The notes: a model not told the origin generated them from the letters alone. Positions 25,300 through 34,206 are shown, counted from the first letter of the stretch. The stretch is DNA of 44,180 nt from an uncultured Hyphomicrobiales bacterium (GCA_903902915.1 CAIUWR010000059.1:1-44180), one strand, 5' to 3'. Numbers and translations are program-made.

Positions 25300-25716
25300 A
25301 TGCGCAGCCACTTCCATCTCGCCTACAATGTCAGGGACCTTGACGATGCACGGCGTTTCTACCGTGACGTGCTAGGCTGCCGTGAGGGCCGGAGCGCCCC
25401 GACCTGGGTCGATTTCGACTTCTTCGGACACGAAATCTCGCTGCATCTCGGCGAACCGTTTCCGACTGCGCGAACCGGTCGCGTCGGCGATCATCTCGTG
25501 CCTATGCCCCACCTTGGGGTCGCATTGCAGCTTGAAGACTGGAAGGTCCTGGCTGGGAGATTGAGCGAGCAAGGCATCAACTTCGAACTGGCTCCAAGTG
25601 TACGCTTCCATGGGCAACCCGGCGAGCAGTGGACGATGTTCTTTTACGATCCCTCCGGCAATCCAATTGAGATAAAGGGATTTCCTACGCTAGACGCGCT
25701 TTTCCAGACTGCCTGA
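25300..25716 (+). CDS. VOC-superfamily (glyoxalase/dioxygenase-like) protein
   Basis: A 138-residue protein of the vicinal oxygen chelate fold. It begins RSHFHLAYNVRDLDDARRFY, shown as HLAYNVRDLDDARRFYRDVLG, i.e. first metal-ligand His then the D-x-x-x-A-x-x-F-Y helix. HEISLHLGEP is in the middle and MFFYDPSGNPIEIKGF at the end carries the metal-binding Glu. Two betaalphabetabetabeta units fit the length. Relatives include glyoxalases, fosfomycin/bleomycin resistance proteins and extradiol dioxygenases, so the activity is open. The final 16 codons recur as a relic at 34963-35017. Confidence 0.85.
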   Translation: MRSHFHLAYNVRDLDDARRFYRDVLGCREGRSAPTWVDFDFFGHEISLHLGEPFPTARTGRVGDHLVPMPHLGVALQLEDWKVLAGRLSEQGINFELAPSVRFHGQPGEQWTMFFYDPSGNPIEIKGFPTLDALFQTA

Positions 25717-26034
25717 AGTGAGCAAATCGCCGTCCTTCCATGCCCCCTTCATCTGGCTTGGCTTGGCTTTGGGGCCTCGTAAGACCGAGCAAAGACTCCC
25801 CTGACCTACTCAAGCATATGGGCGGCCCTATCTTGACCATGGCGTCCAAGAAGACGAATGCCGAACTCTCGTTACTTGTGCGCCGACGGCCGTAAATTTG
25901 AGGCGATTGGCTTAAGGATGCATTTTACGTTGGACCTAGTCAGTTTGACTCCGACACAATTTCAAGGTTCCTGCTAGGCAATAGCCGCTCCAATAGCGGT
26001 TTCGCCAAAAATGCCAGAAACAAGTGAGGATACG
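25717..26034. other. Intergenic region before the cupin gene
   Basis: About 318 bp without a recognisable gene. A small hairpin (CCGCT, 5-nt loop, AGCGG at 25985-25999) lies 36 bp before the cupin ATG. No further structure is evident. Confidence 0.4.
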
Positions 26035-26472
26035 ATGGACGACCATAGCCACGCCACGAAGGGTTACCAGACCTTCAGTTACAAGAAGCCCGACAACCTG
26101 CGTAAGGGCAAGGGAATCGTGCAACTCGCCCAGTCACAGTTGATTCGCGGCCGTGTGCAGATAGTCCAGGAAGGCGGAGAGAACAACCTGCATTCGCACA
26201 CGGGGATGGATGGATTCTGGTTCGTGCTAGCGGGGAAAGTGAAGTTCTACGGACCAGGAGATGTCCTGATCGGCGAGTACAGCAAGCATGAGGGCATACT
26301 TATTCCCGCAGGCGTCGAATACTGGTTTGAGAGCTCGGATCAAGATGAAGCGCTTGAAATCCTGCAGATGGCGGGATTCGAAAAGGGCGTGAAGGCGACC
26401 CGCAATGATGTGGCGGCCCAGAAACTGGATCCGGCATCCGTAGAGATCCAGAATATCACTGTCGAAAGTTGA
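26035..26472 (+). CDS. Cupin-domain protein
   Basis: A 145-residue single-domain cupin. The first motif reads GGENNLHSHTGMDGFWFVLAG, here given as NNLHSHTGMDGFWFVLAG, with two His of the metal site. The second reads GILIPAGVEYWFESSDQDE without the usual second-motif His, so metal binding may be partial. ATG 26035 was chosen since GAGG lies 6 nt upstream; an in-frame ATG at 26011 would add eight residues. Function is unknown; small cupins often act as isomerases, dioxygenases or accessory proteins near catabolic enzymes such as the flavin-type monooxygenase that follows. Confidence 0.82.
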   Translation: MDDHSHATKGYQTFSYKKPDNLRKGKGIVQLAQSQLIRGRVQIVQEGGENNLHSHTGMDGFWFVLAGKVKFYGPGDVLIGEYSKHEGILIPAGVEYWFESSDQDEALEILQMAGFEKGVKATRNDVAAQKLDPASVEIQNITVES

Positions 26473-26665
26473 GGATGCCTTTGTTACCTATCGCGGCGCG
26501 TCAACGGATTCGCTTTTCGGGACCATGTTAGCGATTGGTAAGCCACTTATTCAATCAAGATCATCTGACAGAGAAAAGCCTAACTTCAGGCTATTCCATC
26601 ACCTATAAGGCTTCCTCAAAAGCCTCAACCTGTCTGTTGATCGCGGAACATAAAGGATACGCTTG

Positions 26666-27784
26666 ATGGAATTCTCAACGATGGTTCTCACAATGTACGT
26701 CCCAGTCGATGAAGACTTGGCGTCGGACGAGCGCATCCTTGGGATCGCCATCGAACAAGCGCTGATGGCGGCGGAACTCGGATATAATCCTTGGTTTACT
26801 GAGCATCATTTCCGCGGGCCTTGGCATTCCAACCCTATGCAGTTCGCGTCCTACATAGCTCCCCAGATCTCTCCTGAACGATACCTTGGCTTTGGTGTCC
26901 TTTCCGTGCCTTTCTATAATCCGGTTCGCCTTGTCGAAAGCATGAACCTGCTGGACCAGTTGACGAAGGGGCGCACGCTCTATGGTCTTGGCAGTGGTTG
27001 GGCGGGCGCCGAGCCCGACGCAATGGGCATTGAAGCCAGTTACCACGCCAATAGCCAGGCGGCAGAAGACACGCTGGAGATCGTAGAGAAGCTCTGGGAC
27101 TTCAAAACTGGGGATCCGGCGCTCGTCTATGATACCCCCCTGCATCGCGGGACCATCAAAAGGCGCGTGACCCCTTCGCCCTATCGCAAGCGACACCCTA
27201 CAGTCATTCGAACCGCCGGGCGGGACGCTTCGGTCATCAAATCTGCTCAAAAAGGTTGGCCTGCCTTCCTTGGCGCCTTCAGCGCGGAATCGTCGCTGGA
27301 GGATCAGATCAGCCTCTATCGCAGCACGCTCGCCGCAGCGAACCATTCCCAAGACGTCGTCGAGGAGTGCCTGCGCTGGTGCACATGCGATTGGCTGGCG
27401 GTTGTCGTGGCTAACACTGATGAAGAAGCACGGGCGCTAGCCGCCGAAGCGCGCGCAGAGCACCTTATCATGCGTGACAATTACATCGCCCAAAACGGGC
27501 CGATGCACGGCCCCGTCGCAAAGCCGAAGAAAGAACAATCAAACCAGGCGTCCTATGCGGCGGGCGGCGATATGATCGGCGTCATCGCTGGCACCCCGGA
27601 CACAGTCGCAGCGCGTGTACAACAACTCGCCGATGTCGGCATAAACCATCTGCTGCTTCGGTTCCTTGGCGAATGGCCCGGCAAGACAAGGCATATCTCA
27701 GAGCAGTCGATGCGGATGTTCTCGCAACATGTTGCCCCACGGTTCCGGGACATTCCGCCGCTGCGGATCCTATCTCCCAGATAA
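26666..27784 (+). CDS. Luciferase-like (LLM) flavin-dependent oxidoreductase
   Basis: A 372-residue TIM-barrel protein of the bacterial luciferase family, which uses reduced FMN or F420 and usually oxygen to oxidise organic substrates. Landmarks are FSTMVLTMYVPVDED at the start, YNPWFTEHHFRG (about residues 37-48, the EHH signature), LGFGVLSVPFYNPVRLVESM, GRTLYGLGSGWAGAEPDAMG and PTVIRTAGRDASVI. ATG 26666 has AGGA at 9 nt; an adjacent TTG would add one residue. The downstream perfect terminator at 27800 ends the transcript. With the cupin and VOC genes it could form a small catabolic set, but the substrate is unknown. Confidence 0.88.
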   Translation: MEFSTMVLTMYVPVDEDLASDERILGIAIEQALMAAELGYNPWFTEHHFRGPWHSNPMQFASYIAPQISPERYLGFGVLSVPFYNPVRLVESMNLLDQLTKGRTLYGLGSGWAGAEPDAMGIEASYHANSQAAEDTLEIVEKLWDFKTGDPALVYDTPLHRGTIKRRVTPSPYRKRHPTVIRTAGRDASVIKSAQKGWPAFLGAFSAESSLEDQISLYRSTLAAANHSQDVVEECLRWCTCDWLAVVVANTDEEARALAAEARAEHLIMRDNYIAQNGPMHGPVAKPKKEQSNQASYAAGGDMIGVIAGTPDTVAARVQQLADVGINHLLLRFLGEWPGKTRHISEQSMRMFSQHVAPRFRDIPPLRILSPR

Positions 27785-27799
27785 GTTCGGAATGAGGGC

Positions 27800-27836
27800 G
27801 TCCGGAAACATTCTTATGGTGTTTCCGGACTCTTTT
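27800..27836 (+). terminator. Rho-independent terminator after the LLM oxidoreductase
   Basis: GTCCGGAAACA (27800-27810), a 9-nt loop and TGTTTCCGGAC (27820-27830) form a perfect 11-bp stem followed by TCTTTT. It starts 15 bp after the stop codon. Confidence 0.85.
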
Positions 27837-28070
27837 GCTGAAGTTGAACCAGCAAAGCGCCCTTCCATGAGAAATTGATTCTGCAATCAGTATTGGATTC
27901 CCAGTGTCGGCTTTCTAGCTAATAGGCACATATTCACCACCCGTCGTTCCGCACACCCACAGAGTTTGATTTGCTGCTGCTACTTGCTCGTAATAGCGGC
28001 AGGATTCTCATGCGCTAGAAAATTCCAACAAAGATAAGGTGGCCAGCAGACGCGGGGCGGCGCTACCTTA

Positions 28071-28200
28071 TTGTCTGGTGCCGGGGTCGCACCTGGAACT
28101 CCCTATCGTTACCCCTGTCTTGCCCAGATGACAGGTTCCGTTGCCGGAGGCTTGAACAGGGCTGTTGAACATGCCAGCCTGCTATTTCCAAGCCGGAGTG
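28071..28200. other. GC-rich structured non-coding block, possible IS remnant
   Basis: In an AT-richer gap this block holds hairpin CCTGTC/GACAGG (28114-28119 with 28130-28135). Directly after it comes TCCG-TTGC-CGGA (28137-28148), then CTTGAACAGGG, whose ACAGGG could pair instead with CCCTGT of the first arm. No conserved protein can be read in either strand. It recalls the structured non-coding ends of some IS110-type elements, but I cannot verify that. The remainder of 27837-28228 shows nothing. Confidence 0.3.
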
Positions 28201-28228
28201 GCGCGCGCTCCCGATTAAGCCGCATGCT

Positions 28229-28777
28229 TCACTCCAGCGGGGTTGCATCGCTAGGGGCTGGAACCTGGAAGGTTTTGATGGTCATGCAAATGAGCGTGTA
28301 GAAGCCGACCGCCGTGACGATCTCTAGAACCAAGTCGACCCCAAACTCCTGCTCCGCTCGCATATATGTCCCATCCGAAACCACTTTCGTATCCACGAGC
28401 TCGTTCGTGATTTCGTAAATGAGCTTCTGCCGCTCATGAGAGAAAGGTGGAATGCGCCGTGTGCGGATCGCTTCGATGACTTCAGGCTCTAGTCCCACAC
28501 GCGTCGCTTCTTTGGCGTGGACCGACCATACGTAGTGCGCTGTCCATTGGCGAGCCACGAGCAGGGTGATCATTTCAAACAGCGTGGCCTCGAGCTTGCC
28601 CTCGTAACGCAGGAGTTTCGCCATTTGGCCCGTCACTGCTGCGAGACCGGCGTTGCGGATCCACATTGAGGAGGGACCCTGGAGTTTCCCGTCAGGCCGG
28701 GACGCGATCATTGCGTCATAAAGCTTGCGTTGCTCTGGACTGAAGGCGGTGGGATCGATCTGCGGAACGCGGCTCAT
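28229..28777 (-). CDS. Carboxymuconolactone decarboxylase (AhpD-like) family protein
   Basis: A 182-residue all-helical AhpD/CMD-like protein. The pattern starts VPQIDPTAFSPEQRKLYDAM, continues LEATLFEMITLLVARQWTAH and then YVWSVHAKEATRVGLEPEVI, which places the conserved W-x-x-H-x-x-E-A at about residues 83-93. The redox CxxC of true AhpD is absent, so a peroxidase role is unlikely. Relatives act in protocatechuate catabolism or as unknown proteins. It lies downstream of the thiamine operon on the same strand, with about 220 bp between. Confidence 0.83.
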   Translation of the reverse strand: MSRVPQIDPTAFSPEQRKLYDAMIASRPDGKLQGPSSMWIRNAGLAAVTGQMAKLLRYEGKLEATLFEMITLLVARQWTAHYVWSVHAKEATRVGLEPEVIEAIRTRRIPPFSHERQKLIYEITNELVDTKVVSDGTYMRAEQEFGVDLVLEIVTAVGFYTLICMTIKTFQVPAPSDATPLE

Positions 28778-28997
28778 GTGTGTCTCCTCTCAATTTTGTC
28801 ATTGGAGCGGTCAAGCAACCCTACCGCTCCACTTAACAACCCTGCTGCAGCCCACTTAAAAACCCCGTGTGCTCTCTATGAGTGCCGATTCGGAGCTATT
28901 TTGACCTGAACAGTGGGTTTCTCAAAGACGTAGATAACTAACGCACGCCCTAGGCTCTCAAGCACGTCCGGTAGAGTTATAGAAGCATGAACTTCCC

Positions 28998-29606
28998 CTA
29001 AAATTCCGCCAAATAAGCAATAACGTTTTTTTCAATCTGATCTTCCATGTAAATACCGCCCATCACTGCAACACCATCAACTCCTTCATCCATCACCGCT
29101 TTAACAAGCTCCGGATTTATGCCCCCAAGAGCGATAATAGGGATCCCCACCGCAGTCGCTGCCCTCAGAATGCCGAGGCCTAAGCACGGCCCATAACCTG
29201 GCTTGCTCATAGTCTCGAAAATCGGGCTCAGGGTAATATAGTCGGCACCCATGGCCTTCGCCCTTGCCACATCATCGAGGGAATGAGCCGACAGGCCAAT
29301 GAGGGCCTGCGCGCCGAGGTTCTGACGGGCTTCGGCCACATCGGCAGCCATGGACAGATGCACCGCCTTGAGCCCCAGCTCCATCGCAAGCCCGATGTCA
29401 GAACCAACGGTCATCACAGCCCTGCCCCCGATCGCCGCCAGAATCTGACGCGCCAGCGCCAGACGCTCCTGCCGTTCCAGATCCTTGTCGCGAAACCAGA
29501 CCCAGCGGGCGCCCGCGCTCACAGCGTCATCGACGACTGAGGCGAGATCACGCGCCGCCAGCCGTCGATCCGTCACAAGCAGCAGGCGACAGGGGAGAGG
29601 CGTCAC
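28998..29606 (-). CDS. thiE: Thiamine-phosphate synthase (ThiE/TenI-like)
   Basis: ThiE joins the pyrimidine and thiazole phosphates to form thiamine monophosphate. The 202-residue TIM barrel starts [16 protein letters not shown], then [54 protein letters not shown] and [39 protein letters not shown] forms the phosphate site. Several ThiE paralogues (TenI) are thiazole tautomerases; linkage to thiG allows either. It overlaps thiG by 4 bp and is the last gene of the operon. Confidence 0.85.
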   Translation of the reverse strand: MTPLPCRLLLVTDRRLAARDLASVVDDAVSAGARWVWFRDKDLERQERLALARQILAAIGGRAVMTVGSDIGLAMELGLKAVHLSMAADVAEARQNLGAQALIGLSAHSLDDVARAKAMGADYITLSPIFETMSKPGYGPCLGLGILRAATAVGIPIIALGGINPELVKAVMDEGVDGVAVMGGIYMEDQIEKNVIAYLAEF

Positions 29607-30370
29607 GAACCCACCAATCCCATCTGAGGGCTCGACGGCTCCGCGCGCCCGCGTCGGGGGATTCGCCCCGCCAGATAAGCGAAGCGGCCGGCTTCAACCG
29701 CGTGTTTCATGGCGAGCGCCATGCGCACGGGATCGTCAGACTTCGCCACCGCCGTGTTCAGCAGAACGGCGGAGGCCCCCAGCTCCATGGCGATGACCGC
29801 ATCGGAGGCCGTGCCAATGCCTGCGTCCACGATTACGGGAACCGGGGAGCGGCGGCAGATGAGCTCGATATTGGCGGGGTTGGCCACGCCCATGCCTGAG
29901 CCGATCAGCGAGCCCATTGGCATGACGGCGGCGGCGCCCACATCAGCGAGGCGCATGCACAGAACTGGGTCATCGTTGCAATAGGGCAGAACCACGAAGC
30001 CCATGTCCACGAGCTTGCGGGTCGCCTCCAGCAATTCGCTGGTGTCGGGATAGAGGGTTTCCCGATCCCCGATCACTTCCAGCTTCACCCAGTTGGTCTC
30101 CAGCGCTTCGCGCGCCAACTCCGCCGTCAAGATCGCATCCCTTGCGGTTTCGCAGCCCGCCGTATTGGGCAGCAGCCTGTAGTTGGAGAGAATGTCCACC
30201 GTATTGGCGCCATGCCCCTCCAACGATACCCGGCGAATGGAGACGGTGACGAGTTCGCAGCCGCTCGCGTGAACCGCATCGCGCAGGATCCCCTGATTGG
30301 GATAGCCCGCAGTGCCCAGAAAGAGCCGCGACTTCAGCTTCACGCCCGCTATTTCAAGATCGTCGTTCAT
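29603..30370 (-). CDS. thiG: Thiazole synthase ThiG
   Basis: ThiG builds the thiazole ring from deoxyxylulose phosphate, dehydroglycine and ThiS-thiocarboxylate sulfur. The 255-residue barrel starts [20 protein letters not shown], with a catalytic Lys in [52 protein letters not shown] and [20 protein letters not shown] follow, with [20 protein letters not shown] near the end. GGAGG lies 5 nt before the ATG at 30370, preferred to the longer frame from 30403. The gene begins 1 bp after the thiS stop. Confidence 0.95.
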   Translation of the reverse strand: MNDDLEIAGVKLKSRLFLGTAGYPNQGILRDAVHASGCELVTVSIRRVSLEGHGANTVDILSNYRLLPNTAGCETARDAILTAELAREALETNWVKLEVIGDRETLYPDTSELLEATRKLVDMGFVVLPYCNDDPVLCMRLADVGAAAVMPMGSLIGSGMGVANPANIELICRRSPVPVIVDAGIGTASDAVIAMELGASAVLLNTAVAKSDDPVRMALAMKHAVEAGRFAYLAGRIPRRGRAEPSSPQMGLVGS

Positions 30371-30371
30371 T

Positions 30372-30584
30372 TCATCCTCCCGAGATGGCCCGCACGACTT
30401 CAACCCTGTCGCCGGCCTTGATCATGGTCGTGGTCCATTCGGCCTTGCGCACCAGAGCCCCGTTGAGGGCGATGGCGAAGCCGCGCGAGGACTCAAGCTC
30501 GCGTTCGGCTTGCTCGATGTCCCAAAGCTCCTGAATGGTGGTGCAGTCGATGGTGGTGTCCTTGCCGTTTACTTGGATTTTCAT
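30372..30584 (-). CDS. thiS: Thiamine sulfur-carrier protein ThiS
   Basis: A 70-residue ubiquitin-like protein ending in Gly-Gly (VVRAISGG), the C-terminus that is adenylated and turned into a thiocarboxylate to donate sulfur to ThiG. It starts [14 protein letters not shown], with [15 protein letters not shown] in the middle, the ThiS signature. It overlaps thiO by 4 bp and precedes thiG by 1 bp. Confidence 0.93.
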   Translation of the reverse strand: MKIQVNGKDTTIDCTTIQELWDIEQAERELESSRGFAIALNGALVRKAEWTTTMIKAGDRVEVVRAISGG

Positions 30585-31804
30585 GGCCTCCTCCCGAAGC
30601 GTTGCAGATTGAGGGATTGCGCGGATGGGGCGACCTGTGTTCCCAGCGCCCAGCTCGCGATGGCGTCGGCTGTGGCGGGGGCGAGCAGAATCCCGTTACG
30701 GTGATGCCCCACCGCCAGCAGCAGACCGGGCAGGCCCGCCGCGCCAAGAATGGGCGCATCATCCTCCGACGTCGGCCGGAAGCCCGACCAGACCGCCTCG
30801 ACGGCCACATCTTCCACGGAGGGAAGCGCGCGGCGGGCGGCGTCCAGCAGGGCGAAGAGCCCGCCCACGGTCACATTGGCGTCAAATCCCACCTCCTCGA
30901 CGGTGGCGCCGACGATCAGGCGCCCGCCGGACTTGGGGGCCATATGGACCTGCTCGGTCCAGATCACATGGCGCAGCAGGGGCGGCTGGTTGGCGGAGCT
31001 TCGTAGGCTTACGGACTGGCCGCGCAGGGGGCGAACCGGAATGGCGAGATCGGCGGGAAGCAGCTGGCCCGAGCCTGCATAGGCGCCGGTGGTCAGCACA
31101 ACGAGAGGCGCCTGGCATTCGTCGTCGCCAGAGGCGACCCCGCTGATCGCGCCTGCGCTGGTCACGAGGCCAATGACATCCACGTTCTCGACGATGATCA
31201 CGCCCGCGCGCTTCGCCGCGATTTCCAGCGCGGGCATCACCCGGCGCGGATCGACCTGAAAATCCCCGGGGCAATGAATGCCCGCCGTGACCGTGGGCCG
31301 CAAACCGCCCTCGAAATCGCGCACCTCCGCGCCTGTCAGCCACCGGCTCTCAAGCCCGACTTTCTGATGCAGTTCAAACCTGCCGCGCAGACGGGCCGTC
31401 TCGTCGCGCGTCATGGCGACCACGATGGTGCCGCTGCGGTCAAAATCGATATCAAGGCCGCTGGCCTGTTCGAGCTCAGCGCCGAAGGCCTCCCAGCGCC
31501 GCTGGCTCTCCAGCGCGAAGGCGATGAGGATCTCGCCTCCCGCCTCATATTCGGCGGCGGCTGCCAGCATGCCCGTCGCCGCGAGGCTGGCGCCTGATCC
31601 GACCTGTCCCTTGTCGACGACGACGACCTTCTGGCCGGACAGCGCCAGCCGCCAGGCGATGGACAGGCCGATGATCCCCGCCCCCACGACCACGACATCC
31701 GCCGTTTCGGGCAGGCGCGAACCGGCAGCCGCCACGGAAAGCGATTCGCCCTCCGCAGCCAAGCGGCGGCCCGCGATGATCTGGCTTGCACGTCCCGAAT
31801 ACAC
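30581..31804 (-). CDS. thiO: Glycine oxidase ThiO
   Basis: ThiO oxidises glycine to dehydroglycine for thiazole synthesis; in anaerobes ThiH replaces it. The 407-residue FAD protein has the dinucleotide motif VVVVGAGIIGLSIAWRLAL at about residues 37-55. VVVDKGQVGSGASLAATGML and AAEYEAGGEI follow. FQVDPRRVMPALEIAAKRAG and the FAD-closing GVGFD-like end (LLAVGHHRNGILLAPATADA) are also visible. The GTG at 31804 has GAGG 5 nt upstream and leaves a 36-residue extension before the FAD motif, longer than usual; a later start cannot be excluded. It is the first gene behind the TPP riboswitch. Confidence 0.9.
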   Translation of the reverse strand: MYSGRASQIIAGRRLAAEGESLSVAAAGSRLPETADVVVVGAGIIGLSIAWRLALSGQKVVVVDKGQVGSGASLAATGMLAAAAEYEAGGEILIAFALESQRRWEAFGAELEQASGLDIDFDRSGTIVVAMTRDETARLRGRFELHQKVGLESRWLTGAEVRDFEGGLRPTVTAGIHCPGDFQVDPRRVMPALEIAAKRAGVIIVENVDVIGLVTSAGAISGVASGDDECQAPLVVLTTGAYAGSGQLLPADLAIPVRPLRGQSVSLRSSANQPPLLRHVIWTEQVHMAPKSGGRLIVGATVEEVGFDANVTVGGLFALLDAARRALPSVEDVAVEAVWSGFRPTSEDDAPILGAAGLPGLLLAVGHHRNGILLAPATADAIASWALGTQVAPSAQSLNLQRFGRRP

Positions 31805-31855
31805 ATCAACCTCGCAGAAAAAGGCGCAACGGTCGAAGGTTTCGAGATAGGCTCC

Positions 31856-31958
31856 GATCCCTACGCCGGTGCTAACCGGGTCAGGTTCGAAGGATTTCCG
31901 CGCTGACGGGGTCGGTAAGGACCCAGCCCAGCGGTTTCTCAGCCTCTTGTCGAGGATC
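31856..31958 (-). promoter_or_regulatory. TPP riboswitch (THI element) for thiOSGE
   Basis: On the minus strand the element begins GATCCTCGACAAGAGGCTGA, holding the conserved GCTGAGA. It ends AACCTGACCCGGTTAGCACC followed by GGCGTAGGGATC, the conserved THI-box core. GATCC and GGATC close the outer P1 stem. It lies 51 bp before the thiO start, and no clear T-run terminator is seen between, so control may be translational. Thiamine pyrophosphate binding should lower expression of the operon. Confidence 0.93.
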
Positions 31959-32091
31959 TCCCTGGAACGTTCAAATTGTCTAACAAGCGTGTCTCAAGGT
32001 CAAGCTAGCACTGTGCAATACTTACCCAGTCGGCACGCTGTGTGACCCGGGAGGCAAACAGCTGAGTTACCTTACGAACTCAAGCAATCGG

Positions 32092-32200
32092 GAGGTCCTT
32101 CCCCTCAAACACCCTCCCCATCGGCTCCGCCCACGGCAGATCGGTTGCCTAGATCATCCGCGTGATCGTGGCTGAAGGTGTCTCCCACCGCAGCGGCAAG
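32092..32200 (-). pseudogene. Relic of the recombinase-associated ParB-like gene (3' part)
   Basis: Minus-strand reading gives RWETPSATITRMI-stop-ATDLPWAEPMGRV, which aligns with WREAPSATLLQMVEATYLPW and AEQMGRVYDGK near the end of the intact gene at 37999-38415. The stretch ACCCTCCCCAT-GGCTCCGCCC of the plus strand is nearly identical in both. One codon is replaced by TAG and the upstream part is missing. It sits in the thiO upstream region, in the same orientation as the intact copy 6 kb away. Confidence 0.8.
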
Positions 32201-32309
32201 GCATGGACCACTTCGCCCAGTCAAATCTATCATATATGATACGAAAGAAGCATTCGACAGCCATGAGCTTGGCTTTTTTGACAAGACAATCGCGATTACG
32301 GAGACGAAG

Positions 32310-33176
32310 ATGGCAGATTCCCATGACTATCAGCCACCAAAGGTATGGACTTGGTCCAACCCCAATGGGGGGAAATTTTCGAGCACCAATCGACCAATCG
32401 CTGGGGCAACGCACGAAAAGGACCTTCCTGTCGGCAAACACCCGTTGCAACTATATTCACTCGGCACCCCGAACGGTGTGAAGGTTACAATCCTGCTTGA
32501 AGAATTACTCGCGCTTGGACACAAGGGGGCGGAATATGATGCCTGGCTGATAAAGATTGGCGATGGCGATCAATTCGGCTCGGGCTTTGTGGAGGTAAAT
32601 CCTAACTCGAAGATTCCTGCCCTTCTAGATCGCAGCGGTCCCAAGCCGATCCGTGTCTTCGAGTCAGGCTCTATTCTCCTATACCTCGCTGAGAAGTTCG
32701 ACGCCTTCATCCCCAAAGACATCGCCGGACGGACTGAGACGCTGAACTGGCTGTTTTGGCAGATGGGCAGTGCGCCCTATTTGGGTGGCGGTTTTGGGCA
32801 CTTCTACGCATATGCGCCTACCAAGATCGAATATGCCATTGACCGCTTCGCTATGGAAGTCAAACGCGAGCTTGACGTGCTAGATCGCCGATTAGCTGAA
32901 AACGCCTATATTGCTGGTGACCAATACACCATCGCTGATATCGCCATTTTCCCTTGGTACGGTGGTCTTGTGAAAGGCTGGTCATATGGCGCGGCTGAAT
33001 TTCTGAGCGTGCAAGAATACAAAAATGTGCAGCGTTGGGCCGACGCCATTCTCGCGCGGACTGCGGTTAAGCGGGGGCGTATGGTCAATCGTCTGACTGG
33101 CGATCCGTCCGAGCAGCTCCGTGAACGACACGAAGCAAGTGATTTTGATACAAAGACACAAGACAAGATGGCATAA
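32310..33176 (+). CDS. yghU: Glutathione S-transferase, YghU type
   Basis: A 288-residue protein, the same length as E. coli YghU, a glutathione-dependent disulfide-bond oxidoreductase. It has the N-terminal extension WTWSNPNGGKFSSTNRPIAG, then the thioredoxin-like domain with LYSLGTPNGVKVTILLEELL, VEVNPNSKIPALLDR and VFESGSILLYLAEKF. The helical domain follows with YIAGDQYTIADIAIFPWYGG. Asn in the first motif fits YghU, which uses backbone and Asn contacts rather than Tyr/Ser. The ATG at 32310 follows GGAG at 6 nt. It starts about 110 bp after the ParB-like relic. Confidence 0.9.
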   Translation: MADSHDYQPPKVWTWSNPNGGKFSSTNRPIAGATHEKDLPVGKHPLQLYSLGTPNGVKVTILLEELLALGHKGAEYDAWLIKIGDGDQFGSGFVEVNPNSKIPALLDRSGPKPIRVFESGSILLYLAEKFDAFIPKDIAGRTETLNWLFWQMGSAPYLGGGFGHFYAYAPTKIEYAIDRFAMEVKRELDVLDRRLAENAYIAGDQYTIADIAIFPWYGGLVKGWSYGAAEFLSVQEYKNVQRWADAILARTAVKRGRMVNRLTGDPSEQLRERHEASDFDTKTQDKMA

Positions 33177-33354
33177 AAAACCGAACCTGATTGGTCGGCT
33201 ACGAATTTTAATGCTTACTAACTGACCATCATAATGTTCGTGAATACAAACCTATGCGCAGCAAAATTATTTTTCGTGTTCATTACATATGAGAATCTGG
33301 CAATCTGCTGGCCCATAAGACCGGTCAGAAGAAAACGATGAAGGATTGGTAGCA

Positions 33355-34155
33355 ATGTTAGAACTCTACCACAATGACATGTCGACATGTGCGCAAAAAG
33401 TTCGCTTAGCTCTTGCGGAAAAAGAAATCTTTTGGGAAAGCAAGCATCTTGATCTTCGGGCTCGCGACCACCAATCAATAGCCTATCTGAAGCTTAACCC
33501 CAATGCTGTAGTCCCGACATTAGTCCATGACGGCAGCGTAATCATCGAGTCAACAGTCATCAACGAATACATTGATGATGCCTTCATCGGGCCTGCACTT
33601 CGACCAGAGAGTTCCATTAATCGTGCTCACATGCGGCTTTGGACAAAGCAATTGGACGAAGGCCTCCATGCAGATACCGGCGTTATCAGCACTTCCATTT
33701 CATTTCGGTATCAAAAACTTGAGAAGGGAGATGCCGAAGTTAGGGCATTGATCGAAAATGTGCCGGACCCTGTGAAACGGGAGCGCGTGCGTGCAAATAT
33801 TTTCGACGGCGTAAATTCACCGTACTTCAGAGAAGCTATTTTACGCTTCGATGCACTTTTAAGCCGTATGGAGGCCGCATTATCAAAATCTATGTGGTTG
33901 GCCGGTGATCAATTTTCACTTGCGGACATTGCCTACACACCCTACCTAACTCGACTCGAGCACCTTCAAATGTCGGAACTTTGGTCTGACCGACCACACC
34001 TTGCAAATTGGTTCAAGCAGATTCAAGTGCGAAAATCTTACGACATTGCAATTATTCAATGGCTAAATCCGAAGTACCTGACCTTGATGGAAGAGACAGG
34101 GAAAAAGGAGATGGCTGCTATAAGAAAAATCCTCGATAGTACAATGCAAAATTGA
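33355..34155 (+). CDS. Glutathione S-transferase (LigF/beta-etherase-like)
   Basis: A 266-residue GST. The thioredoxin-like domain shows LELYHNDMSTCAQKVRLALA, with the active site at S-T-C (about residues 10-12). YLKLNPNAVVPTLVHDGSVI and ESTVINEYIDDAF carry the glutathione-binding cis-Pro and Glu-Ser. MWLAGDQFSLADIAYTPYL marks the C-terminal helical domain. Its closest recalled likeness is the LigF/etherase GST group. Codons here favour A/T endings much more than in the next GST gene, so it has a different origin. ATG 33355 has AAGGA at 9-10 nt. Confidence 0.85.
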   Translation: MLELYHNDMSTCAQKVRLALAEKEIFWESKHLDLRARDHQSIAYLKLNPNAVVPTLVHDGSVIIESTVINEYIDDAFIGPALRPESSINRAHMRLWTKQLDEGLHADTGVISTSISFRYQKLEKGDAEVRALIENVPDPVKRERVRANIFDGVNSPYFREAILRFDALLSRMEAALSKSMWLAGDQFSLADIAYTPYLTRLEHLQMSELWSDRPHLANWFKQIQVRKSYDIAIIQWLNPKYLTLMEETGKKEMAAIRKILDSTMQN

Positions 34156-34206
34156 ATTCTCTCCATTAGGCACCCGCCTTCGCCTCCTAAAGCTAAGTTA
34201 AAGATC

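Noticed and set aside
28071-28301. 76-codon plus-strand frame overlapping the CMD-like gene end
   Set aside because: No recognisable family; the region looks structured and non-coding.
31804-31809. ATG overlapping the thiO GTG in another frame as the true start
   Set aside because: Its frame gives an Arg/Ser-rich shadow product and not ThiO; the GTG has a well-placed GAGG.
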